The translations under genes and the position numbers were made by a program. From the NCBI GenBank assembly GCA_910577675.1, contig CAJTOR010000062.1, forward strand, positions 1 through 13,945: a stretch of DNA of 13,945 nt. Reading direction: 5' to 3'. Under the pieces are notes generated by a model. That model was not told the origin of the DNA, made no database searches, and saw only the letters and a list, made by a program, of their open reading frames with translations. Of the stretch, positions 1-6,508 are shown piece by piece (the first letter of the stretch is position 1; each line of letters begins with the position of its first letter). Source of the stretch: an uncultured Lachnospiraceae bacterium (GTDB taxonomy: Bacteria; Bacillota; Clostridia; Lachnospirales; Lachnospiraceae).

Positions 1-60
1 TATGGTGATGTTGAAGGAAGATTCAAGTACTTCAAAATATTTATAAGGAGTGAGATATAG
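1..60 (+). CDS. C-terminal tail of an unidentified upstream gene (partial)
   Basis: From base 1 one frame stays open for 19 codons, ending ...FKIFIRSEI, and stops at TAG 58-60, two bases before the ATG of the next gene. The ribosome site of the next gene (AAGGAG, 45-50) would lie inside it, as is common in tightly packed operons. Too little is present to name a family; in this position a glycosyltransferase or polymerase would be expected. A second frame is open from base 2 to TAA 44-46, so the reading frame is not certain. Confidence 0.4.
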   Translation, partial: YGDVEGRFKYFKIFIRSEI

Positions 61-61
61 T

Positions 62-1165
62 ATGGTATTGAATAGAGTTAAAAATGTTATAGTATGTGGA
101 ACTCCATGGCAAATAATGGAAGCTATAAATATTGTGGTTAATAACGTTGAAGAATGTAAAGGGCAAATGGATATGTTTATGCTTGCGAATTTTGATAATG
201 CAAAAGAACTGTTATCAAAATTGAAAAGCGAAGAAATTTTCAACCATATATTTTTTTGTCCTAAATTAGATTTGAATAAAGAACCGTCAACAATAGTTAA
301 GTTGAAAAGACTTTTTTTCCCCAGATGTGGATTTAAAGACTATAATGTAGATTATGAGTATATCAGGGAAAATTATTATGAAAAAATATTCATTACAAGC
401 GACTGCCTGATTGGAAGAGCAATAAAAAGTGAGAATAAGAATGGAATAGTATATTTATATGATGATGGGGTAGGTACTTATGTAGGAAATATATTGACAA
501 GTAATAAGAGTAAGGTCTATGAAGCGATAGTAAAAAGATTTTGCATAGGACCTTATTTATATCAGATAAAAAAAGTATATGTGAATTGTAAGATGCTTTG
601 CAAAAATCTTATATCTAATAATGTAGAAGAGCTACCTAAGTTGAAACCTGAGAGTAAAACAGTGCAAATTGCGAAACGAGTGTTTCAGTTTTCAGGGGAT
701 AGCATGTTACCAGCCTATAGGTTTATAATTTTGGAACAGCCATTGGAGAGGACGAAAGGATATAATGGGAATTCCCTGGAGATTTTGTATAAAGGTCAAG
801 ACAGTGAATTATTTCTTGTTCGGAAACATCCAAGAAAGAAGCTGTCTATTAAAGGGGGAGTAAAAAATGATACAACGAATAATATGTGGGAACTGGAGTG
901 TATTTTTAATGTATCTGAGGAACATGTATTGATAGCACATTGTTCTACTGCACAATTGACACCAAAAACTGTTGCAGGAAAGGAACCATATATTATTTTT
1001 GCTTATTATCTTTTTTTTGAAAAAGATAGTAAGGAAGTGGAGCAGTGTGAGGAAATGGTACGGTCATTTACTGAAATTTATAAGAGAAAAGATAAAATTT
1101 TTGTTCCTCGGAACTTGGAAGAGTATGATAAGTTAATATGGAGTTTGATTAAAAAAGATATATAA
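62..1165 (+). CDS. sialyltransferase-like glycosyltransferase (GT52/polysialyltransferase type)
   Basis: Predicted cytoplasmic transferase of 367 residues that would move sialic acid from CMP-sialate to a growing capsule unit. Three motifs typical of bacterial sialyltransferases are visible in order: an acidic D-D-G motif in LYDDGVGTY (D134, D135, G136), an H-P motif in RKHPR (H256, P257), and a Ser/Thr motif in CSTAQLTPK (about 294-302). The N-terminus (NVIVCGTPWQIMEAI) fits the start of a GT-B Rossmann fold. There is no signal peptide. ATG 62 is preferred because AAGGAG at 45-50 lies 11 bases upstream; GTG 50 overlaps that site. Downstream neuB, neuA and neuC would supply the donor. Composition is AT-rich, unlike those neu genes, which suggests a separate origin. 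Family membership is fairly secure; the acceptor, the linkage and single versus polymeric transfer are unknown. Confidence 0.78.
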   Translation: MVLNRVKNVIVCGTPWQIMEAINIVVNNVEECKGQMDMFMLANFDNAKELLSKLKSEEIFNHIFFCPKLDLNKEPSTIVKLKRLFFPRCGFKDYNVDYEYIRENYYEKIFITSDCLIGRAIKSENKNGIVYLYDDGVGTYVGNILTSNKSKVYEAIVKRFCIGPYLYQIKKVYVNCKMLCKNLISNNVEELPKLKPESKTVQIAKRVFQFSGDSMLPAYRFIILEQPLERTKGYNGNSLEILYKGQDSELFLVRKHPRKKLSIKGGVKNDTTNNMWELECIFNVSEEHVLIAHCSTAQLTPKTVAGKEPYIIFAYYLFFEKDSKEVEQCEEMVRSFTEIYKRKDKIFVPRNLEEYDKLIWSLIKKDI

Positions 1166-1189
1166 TTATTGCAGGAAAGTCCAAACGAT

Positions 1190-2698
1190 ATGAAGACGAA
1201 TATAAAAAATGATGATAGTAACAAGGATAGCTTAAAAAAACAACAGAATATGAGTTTGCAACGAAATTTGCAGTGTTATCCTCAAAAAGTCCGAATGAAG
1301 GGAGTGAATAATAATACACAAGCATTAAAATCAGGTATTGCTTATACCTTTGCATCTTTCCTTACAGCAGGAATGGCTTTTATAACAACACCTATATTCA
1401 CCCGATTAATGTCTAAAGCTTCTTATGGGGCATTTAACAACCTTGTTTCTTGGCAAAGTATTTTAACAGTAATATTCACCCTTAATCTGGGTGCAACATT
1501 TATCAGCGCCAGATTTGATTACAAAGATGATTTTGATTCTTATGTATTTTCTATGGTAGGATTATGTTTTACGGTTGTTATTGCCTTTTTGGTTTTTATT
1601 AATATGGCAGGCAGTTTTGCGGAAACCGTTTTTGATATGGAAATAGCTTATATTAATCTTTTGCTTATTTTCACTATGTTTTCTCAATTTGTAAGTATTT
1701 ACCAGACAAAGGAACAGTATAACTTTCATTACAGACAGTCGGTTGTTATAGGAGTGGTGGTTTCTGTAAGTTCATCATTAATATCCGTATTGCTTGTTTA
1801 TATAATGCAAGATAAACTTCTAGGTCGAGTTATCGGGTATGTTACTCCAACTATAATGATGGGGATCATTATAGTTGTTATTTTGTGGAGAAAAGGGAAT
1901 ATAAAGATAACATACTGGAAATATGCACTCCCGATATGTTTACCATATATCCCTCATCTTTTATCCTTAACTCTTCTTAATTCCATGGACAGGATTATGA
2001 TTAGAAAAATCTGGGGAGAGGAGAAAACTGCGTTATATAGTCTGGCTTATACTTGCAGTTCAGTAGTTACAATATTGATGAGTTCCATGAATACAGCGTA
2101 TAGTCCATGGCTGGCGAGAAAACTGGAAAAGAAAGAATATAAGGGAGTATTGAAGTTTTCGTATATATATATTTCTGTGTTTTTATTTTTGGTAGTTGGT
2201 ATATTGTTGGTTGCACCGGAAGTATTGTTGATTTTAGGTGGAAAAAGTTATATGGAAGCTAAATATGTAATGCCGCCAGTAATGATGGGATGTGCAATGC
2301 AGTTATTGTACACTATGCATGTAAATATTGAACAGTATAAAAAGAAGACTTTAGGCATGGCTCTTGCAAGCGTGTGTGCAGCATGTATAAATTATATTTT
2401 AAATTTGTGGTTAATCCCCAAGTATGGGTATATTGCCGCTGCGTATACAACATGGCTTGGTTATCTTTTTTTGTTGTTAGCGCACATGTTTTTGGTCTGG
2501 AGGCTTAAACTTGGTAGAATATATAATGAGAAATTTATTTTGATTATGGTCATATTTGGATGTTTTATGATGGTGTTATTTAACAAAATATACGAAAGTA
2601 AAGGTATAAGACTGATATTATTGACCGCCTATGGGATGATCTTTTTATTTCTTTTGGTTAAGAATAGAAGAAAGTTTAAGGAATTTTTGGCGGGATAA
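1190..2698 (+). CDS. wzx: Wzx-type polysaccharide flippase
   Basis: Integral membrane flippase of the MOP/MVF superfamily, 502 residues, predicted to move undecaprenyl-linked repeat units across the membrane. The conserved core begins about 40 residues in with LKSGIAYTFASFLTAG, followed by ITTPIFTRLMSKASYGAFN, the typical Wzx N-terminal signature. Some 12 to 14 hydrophobic segments continue to the end, and the length is usual for the family. The start is uncertain. ATG 1190 has GGAAAG (1174-1179) ten bases upstream. TTG 1169 lacks a good site. ATG 1295 or GTG 1304 would remove a polar, Asn/Lys-rich leader that most flippases lack, but neither has convincing spacing. The gene follows the sialyltransferase by 24 bases and shares its AT-rich composition, so the two probably arrived together. 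Confidence 0.85.
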   Translation: MKTNIKNDDSNKDSLKKQQNMSLQRNLQCYPQKVRMKGVNNNTQALKSGIAYTFASFLTAGMAFITTPIFTRLMSKASYGAFNNLVSWQSILTVIFTLNLGATFISARFDYKDDFDSYVFSMVGLCFTVVIAFLVFINMAGSFAETVFDMEIAYINLLLIFTMFSQFVSIYQTKEQYNFHYRQSVVIGVVVSVSSSLISVLLVYIMQDKLLGRVIGYVTPTIMMGIIIVVILWRKGNIKITYWKYALPICLPYIPHLLSLTLLNSMDRIMIRKIWGEEKTALYSLAYTCSSVVTILMSSMNTAYSPWLARKLEKKEYKGVLKFSYIYISVFLFLVVGILLVAPEVLLILGGKSYMEAKYVMPPVMMGCAMQLLYTMHVNIEQYKKKTLGMALASVCAACINYILNLWLIPKYGYIAAAYTTWLGYLFLLLAHMFLVWRLKLGRIYNEKFILIMVIFGCFMMVLFNKIYESKGIRLILLTAYGMIFLFLLVKNRRKFKEFLAG

Positions 2699-2895
2699 AT
2701 ACAAGGTGAAAAACTATTGAATAAAGTCCAAAGAGCAGATAAGTTAGACTCTACCATTTGTTTCTGATAATAATAGATAATTAACTTGTAGTCAGCAAGA
2801 AAAGTATATTTGTGAGGAGTCCAGTGTTTTAGAGTTTGAAAAAATATATGGCATTTGAACAAAATGAAGTTAATTTTTGACAAAAAGGACAAACT
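2699..2895 (+). other. AT-rich non-coding spacer
   Basis: About 200 bases separate the AT-rich sialyltransferase/wzx pair from the richer neu block. No convincing gene or hairpin terminator is visible. The composition changes abruptly at the right edge, where neuD starts, so this spacer may contain a recombination junction. One weak promoter candidate is listed separately. Confidence 0.5.
2781..2810 (+). promoter_or_regulatory. weak candidate sigma-A promoter upstream of neuD
   Basis: TTAACT (2781-2786) and TATATT (2805-2810) are separated by 18 bases. They match four of six and five of six positions of the -35 and -10 consensus. The site lies in the spacer upstream of the neu block, where an internal promoter would make sense. 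In such AT-rich sequence chance matches are common, so this is only a candidate. Confidence 0.22.
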
Positions 2896-3528
2896 ATGGA
2901 AAAACTGATTTTAATCGGCGCGGGGGGATATGCAAAATCCGTGCTTGATTCCGTGGATTATTTTAATTATGACCTGATTGGGTTTTTAGATGAATTTTCA
3001 TCCGAAAAAGAACATCTGGGTTATCCGATTGTGGCGAACAGCCTTGCTTCCTTGGAGAATTCCGGGTCCTATGTGTTTTTTATTTCGATAGGGAATAATG
3101 GGAACCGCAAACGGTGGTTTGACCGGTTGCGGGAGCGGAAGCTGCGGATTATCAATGTGGTGGATAAGTCGGCGATTGTATCACCGAAAGCCCAGATTGG
3201 CGATGGATGTTTTGTGGGGAAAATGGCGGTGATTAATGCGGGGGCCACGGTTGGGGATAACTGTATTATCAATACGAAGTCGTTGGTGGAACATGGATGT
3301 TCTGTAAGTGACCATGTGAACCTGTCAACCAATGCAGTACTAAATGGGGATGTGAGGGTTGGATGTGGGACTTTTGTTGGAAGTGGGTCGATTACAGTGG
3401 GGCAGCGTAAGATCGGTGAATGGAGTACGGTTGGCGCGGGCGCTGTGGTTACAAAGGATGTCCGGGATCATGTAACCGTGGTGGGGGTGCCTGCAAAAGA
3501 AGTGAAAAAAGATGGGATGCCCGGCTAG
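2896..3528 (+). CDS. neuD: NeuD-type hexapeptide-repeat acetyltransferase
   Basis: Cytoplasmic acyl-CoA-dependent acetyltransferase of 210 residues. The N-terminus (KLILIGAGGYAKSVLDS) is the small Rossmann-like PglD/NeuD domain. From about residue 92 the isoleucine/valine-rich hexapeptide repeats of a left-handed beta helix run to about residue 195, closing with GAGAVVTKDV and VVGVPAKEV. The likely catalytic histidine is H133 in VEHGCSVSDH. In group B Streptococcus NeuD O-acetylates sialic acid; the neuB, SGNH and neuA neighbours support the same role here. ATG 2896 has AAAGGA (2884-2889) six bases upstream. Homologues acetylate other amino-sugars, for example PglD and O-antigen acetyltransferases, so the substrate is inferred from context. 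The gene opens the neu block and ends 30 bases before neuB. Confidence 0.82.
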   Translation: MEKLILIGAGGYAKSVLDSVDYFNYDLIGFLDEFSSEKEHLGYPIVANSLASLENSGSYVFFISIGNNGNRKRWFDRLRERKLRIINVVDKSAIVSPKAQIGDGCFVGKMAVINAGATVGDNCIINTKSLVEHGCSVSDHVNLSTNAVLNGDVRVGCGTFVGSGSITVGQRKIGEWSTVGAGAVVTKDVRDHVTVVGVPAKEVKKDGMPG

Positions 3529-3558
3529 GGGGTGGATTGTTTGGAGGTAAAAAAGAGG

Positions 3559-4602
3559 ATGGATCGGATTTACATAGTGGCAGAGATTGGGTGCAACCAT
3601 AACGGGGATAAGGGTATTGCGAAAAAGATGGTCCAGGCAGCAAAGGAATGTGGTGTGGATGCTGTGAAATTCCAGACTTTTCATTCCGGGGCTTTGATTT
3701 CAAGGTATGCACCCAAGGCGGAATACCAGAAAAGGACGACGGGCAATAAGGATTCACAGCTTGAGATGACAAGGAAACTCGAACTTCCGGAAAAGGATTA
3801 TTTGGAGCTGAAAGAGTATGCAATGGGACTTGGGCTCGATGTTTTTTCAACCCCTTTTGACTTGGAAGCGGTTGATTTTTTGCACCGTACCGGGCAGGAA
3901 GTGTGGAAAATCCCGTCCGGGGAGGTGACAAACCTGCCGTATCTGGAAAAGATCGGCGGGCTTAACTGTGGTAAAGGGAAGAAAATAATTGTTTCCACCG
4001 GTATGGCGACCATGGAAGAGATCGAAACATGTATCCATATCCTTACAAAAGCAGGTACATTAAAAGAGCAGATTGTGCTGCTCCACTGTAATACGGAGTA
4101 CCCAACCCCGGATGGGGATGTGAATCTTTCTGCAATCCAGGCGTTAAGACAGGCATTCCCGGGAATCCGGGTCGGTTTTTCCGACCATTCGGCTGGTTAT
4201 GTGGCTGCGGTTGGGGCTGCGGTGCTCGGTGCAGTGATGATAGAAAAGCATTTTACTTTGGATAAAAACATGGAAGGACCGGACCATAAGGCATCGGTCA
4301 CCCCGGATGAGTTATTGGCACTTTGTGAAAATGTCCGGAGGGTGGAGCTTATGTTGGGAAACGGAAAGAAGTTTGTGACGGAGTCGGAGAAAAAGAATAA
4401 GGTGGTGGCAAGAAAATCCATTGTTGCAGCCGAAAAGATTTTGGAGGGGGAGGTTTTTACAGAGGCGAATCTTACCTGTAAAAGACCGGGGAACGGAATC
4501 AGTCCGATGGCATGGTATGAATTGTTAGGAAAAAAGGCGGGGCGTGATTTTGAGGTGGATGAATTAATAGAGGATTCTGCGTTTGTATGGCAGGGGGAAT
4601 AA
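3559..4602 (+). CDS. neuB: N-acetylneuraminate synthase NeuB
   Basis: Condenses N-acetylmannosamine with phosphoenolpyruvate to give N-acetylneuraminic acid. The 347 residues match the usual length. The TIM-barrel motifs appear in order: AEIGCNHNGD (8-17), DAVKFQTF, STPFD, KIPSGE, STGMATMEEIE, LLHCNTEYPTP, GFSDHS and IEKHFTLDK followed by GPDHKAS. From about residue 280 comes the antifreeze-like SAF domain with KRPGNGISP, whose arginine normally reaches the active site of the partner subunit in the dimer. ATG 3559 is chosen because GGAGG (3543-3547) lies 11 bases upstream; GTG 3532 has no suitable site and would add nine unusual residues. Legionaminate and pseudaminate synthases are close relatives, but none of their dedicated precursor enzymes is in the window, and NeuC and NeuA are. 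Confidence 0.93.
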   Translation: MDRIYIVAEIGCNHNGDKGIAKKMVQAAKECGVDAVKFQTFHSGALISRYAPKAEYQKRTTGNKDSQLEMTRKLELPEKDYLELKEYAMGLGLDVFSTPFDLEAVDFLHRTGQEVWKIPSGEVTNLPYLEKIGGLNCGKGKKIIVSTGMATMEEIETCIHILTKAGTLKEQIVLLHCNTEYPTPDGDVNLSAIQALRQAFPGIRVGFSDHSAGYVAAVGAAVLGAVMIEKHFTLDKNMEGPDHKASVTPDELLALCENVRRVELMLGNGKKFVTESEKKNKVVARKSIVAAEKILEGEVFTEANLTCKRPGNGISPMAWYELLGKKAGRDFEVDELIEDSAFVWQGE

Positions 4603-4604
4603 GG

Positions 4605-4994
4605 ATGGGACAGGACATATGTATTGTGGATTGCAGGAAGAACAAGGGACTTGGGAATGATTATTTTACGTTAAATGTATGGGGGAAGCCTATTTTTTCC
4701 TATATTGTGGAGGAATGTCTGGAAGCGGGGTGCTTCCGCGGTATATATATCATAACCGATTCATTATATCTCAAATCGGCGGCACGGGATATTTTTGGGG
4801 ATCAGGTTATCCTTGTAAACGAATTGCCGGATCAAAATAAATGGGTGGAGGAAAAGGGGAAGGGACGTTATTTTATTGTGCATGGATGTGCATTGATGCT
4901 GAAAAAAGAAACGATAATAAGTGTATTAAATCGGGGGGGGGGGTACAATATATTCTGCAAAAAGATGGAAAGAGTATCCGCTTTATCCGGATGA
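4605..4994 (+). CDS. N-terminal half of a frame-interrupted NeuA-like/SGNH fusion (degenerate nucleotidyltransferase domain)
   Basis: As written this encodes 129 residues. It aligns by eye with the start of CMP-sialate synthetases: VWGKPIFSYIVEECLEAGCF and YIITDS parallel CGKPLIAYTIEAARDSGLF and IVSTDS of the intact NeuA downstream. Key features are gone. The PARSGSKG nucleotide loop is reduced to CRKNKGLG, and the QPTSP motif is absent. About 40 central residues also seem to be missing. After R110 an 11-G run (4933-4943) throws the reading into a wrong frame, which ends 17 codons after the run. With one G fewer, translation continues into the SGNH half to give 385 residues. ATG 4605 is preferred: AGGGGGA (4592-4598) is six bases upstream, overlapping the end of neuB, so the two are probably translationally coupled. 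ATG 4587 lies inside neuB. Confidence 0.75.
   Translation: MGQDICIVDCRKNKGLGNDYFTLNVWGKPIFSYIVEECLEAGCFRGIYIITDSLYLKSAARDIFGDQVILVNELPDQNKWVEEKGKGRYFIVHGCALMLKKETIISVLNRGGGYNIFCKKMERVSALSG
4933..4943 (+). repeat. homopolymeric G11 tract, probable phase-variation switch
   Basis: Eleven consecutive G lie inside the coding region of the NeuA-like/SGNH gene. The frame before the run stops at 4992-4994. The frame that continues into the SGNH domain is open from 4930 to 5763. Ten or thirteen G join the halves; eleven, as here, or twelve give truncated products. Runs of this length are known slipped-strand mispairing sites in phase-variable surface-glycan genes. It is the longest homopolymer noticed in the window; other G runs are seven or shorter. 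Confidence 0.8.
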
Positions 4995-5004
4995 TTTAAA
5001 AGCG

Positions 5005-5763
5005 GTGGCAAACGAGAGGAAAACAAATGTTTTTGTCCTGACGGATACCATCGGACAAGCGACATGGCAGGGGGAAAAATACCTGCTTGGGTCTTCGGAA
5101 TCGCTTGTTGTTGAGGACAATAATGATTTTGAACTAGCCCTGATATTAAAAAAGAAAGAGCAAAGTGTAACCGTTTTGCAGGATTTAATTCAGGGCAGGA
5201 TACAGGAAAAACAGCAGATTTTAAAGGGTGGTATGGAAAATTCCGTATGTCTTATCGGGCATTCCCAATTCGATGACTGGGATGTGAAAAAATTATATGG
5301 GATGACCGTGAGGAATTGTGGTATCCGCGGGATTTCGAGTTTTCAGTACAGAAAACTGATATTGGAGGCGGGGATGCTCCATTGTGGTTCCAATGCCTTT
5401 GTAATCATGCAGGGGACAAATGATATTGTTTCTGATTATACCGTGGGACAGATTGCAGGAAGCATCCGGGATATCGTTTTTTTTGTCCGGGACCATAATC
5501 CGGATGCGCCTATTTTTATTGTGCCATGCCTCCATGTGAATGGCAGGGGGGATCGAAGCAATCAAAAAATTGATGAATGTAATGCGGCGCTTTATAAGCT
5601 GATCCGGGGGGATAATATGTTTTGGGTGGATATGGAAGCGCTCGATGATGATTTTGGTAATTTGAAACGGGAATATACCCGCGATGGCTTACATTTATCG
5701 CGGGAAGGGTATGCTTTGTTTGGAAAATTGTTAGAAGGCAGTATGGGAAAGTTTTTTGGTTGA
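5005..5763 (+). CDS. C-terminal half of the interrupted fusion: SGNH/GDSL esterase domain, probable sialic acid O-acetylesterase
   Basis: The first 60 or so codons complete the NeuA-like domain: GEKYLLGSSESLVVEDNNDFELA parallels the intact NeuA's SKEDSVDIDDGLDYEFA, but with Val and Glu where NeuA has its two metal-binding Asp. From about base 5233 an SGNH hydrolase follows. Block I is IGHSQFDDW with nucleophile Ser at 5263-5265, block II glycine is in NCGIRGIS, block III is QGTNDI (5410-5427), and block V is RDGLHLS with Asp 5683-5685 and His 5692-5694. The four catalytic blocks are intact, so the domain could be active. In group B Streptococcus the same NeuA-SGNH fusion removes O-acetyl groups from sialic acid, and that is the best guess here. 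GTG 5005 has no ribosome site. The true N-terminus is either upstream of the G run or at ATG 5233. Confidence 0.75.
   Translation: MANERKTNVFVLTDTIGQATWQGEKYLLGSSESLVVEDNNDFELALILKKKEQSVTVLQDLIQGRIQEKQQILKGGMENSVCLIGHSQFDDWDVKKLYGMTVRNCGIRGISSFQYRKLILEAGMLHCGSNAFVIMQGTNDIVSDYTVGQIAGSIRDIVFFVRDHNPDAPIFIVPCLHVNGRGDRSNQKIDECNAALYKLIRGDNMFWVDMEALDDDFGNLKREYTRDGLHLSREGYALFGKLLEGSMGKFFG
5223..5235 (+). promoter_or_regulatory. possible internal ribosome site and ATG for a stand-alone SGNH domain
   Basis: AAAGGGTGG (5223-5231) precedes ATG 5233, which is in frame with the SGNH domain and sits eight codons before the block I glycine. Initiation here would yield a 176-residue esterase independent of the G run. 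The ribosome site is imperfect and its spacing short, so this remains a possibility only. Confidence 0.3.
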
Positions 5764-5791
5764 AAAATAAGTTGGATGACCTTATTTTTCA
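5761..5791 (+). repeat. perfect 11-bp inverted repeat (AU-rich hairpin) between esterase gene and neuA
   Basis: TGAAAAATAAG (5761-5771) and CTTATTTTTCA (5781-5791) are exact reverse complements around a nine-base loop. The 5' arm includes the esterase stop codon, and the 3' arm ends 12 bases before the neuA ribosome site. The stem has only two G-C pairs besides A-T pairs and no U run follows it, so it is not a standard intrinsic terminator. It might modulate termination, mRNA processing or translation. Confidence 0.5.
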
Positions 5792-5815
5792 GCCTGATTG
5801 ATCGGGAGGGTCAAA

Positions 5816-6508
5816 ATGAAAAGGCTGGCAGTGATCCCCGCGCGTTCCGGGTCGAAAGGTTTAAAGGATAAGAATATTATTGATGTTTGTGGGAAGCCAT
5901 TAATTGCCTATACCATCGAGGCAGCGCGGGATAGTGGGTTATTTGATCAGATTATTGTGTCAACGGATTCCGGGGAATATGGCAGGATTTCAGAAAGTTA
6001 TGGTGCACGGGTTATGTACCGGGGGGAGATGCTTTCCAATGATTCGGCAACTACATATATGGTAGTGGAGGACTTATTACACCGCATTCCAGAACCCTGT
6101 GATTCTTTTGTGCTGCTCCAGCCAACTTCACCGATGCGTGATGCGGGGCATATTTTGGAAGCTGTGCAAATCTTTGAGGACAGGAGAAAGGATTTTGATT
6201 TCCTTGTTTCCGTGAAATTAGCCGAACATGCGAAAAGCCTTGTGAACCGGATCGGGGAGGATGGGAGTTTAAAGTTTTTTGAGGATGATTTTTCACTGTA
6301 CCGGAGGCAGGAATATAAATTTTATTCCCCGAACGGGGCGATTTTTATGGCGAAACCCGGGGCATATTTGAAACAGAAACATTTTTTTGGGGCAAGGTCA
6401 CTTGCCTATATCATGTCAAAAGAGGATTCGGTGGATATTGATGATGGCTTGGATTATGAATTTGCCTGTATGCTGATGGCAAAGAAGCGGGGGAGGGAAA
6501 AAGTTTGA
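5816..6508 (+). CDS. neuA: CMP-N-acetylneuraminate synthetase NeuA (free-standing)
   Basis: Activates sialic acid with CTP to CMP-sialic acid, the donor for the sialyltransferase. The 230 residues form a single nucleotidyltransferase domain. The complete family motifs are present: IPARSGSKGL (7-16) for the CTP phosphates, CGKPLIAYTIEAA, STDS, LLQPTSPMRD (Q102-P106) for the base, and SVDIDDGLDYE with the metal-binding D207 and D209. There is no C-terminal esterase domain, in contrast to the interrupted gene just upstream. ATG 5816 is preceded at a five-base distance by GGGAGGG (5804-5810); TTG 5798 lacks such a site. The TGA stop overlaps the TTG start of neuC (6505-6508), implying translational coupling. 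This intact copy should keep sialylation working whatever the state of the G run. Confidence 0.93.
   Translation: MKRLAVIPARSGSKGLKDKNIIDVCGKPLIAYTIEAARDSGLFDQIIVSTDSGEYGRISESYGARVMYRGEMLSNDSATTYMVVEDLLHRIPEPCDSFVLLQPTSPMRDAGHILEAVQIFEDRRKDFDFLVSVKLAEHAKSLVNRIGEDGSLKFFEDDFSLYRRQEYKFYSPNGAIFMAKPGAYLKQKHFFGARSLAYIMSKEDSVDIDDGLDYEFACMLMAKKRGREKV

Noticed and set aside
3449..3931. 160-codon minus-strand open frame across the neuD/neuB junction
   Set aside because: Pro/Ser/His-rich, without domain signature, and antisense to two genes with clear motifs.
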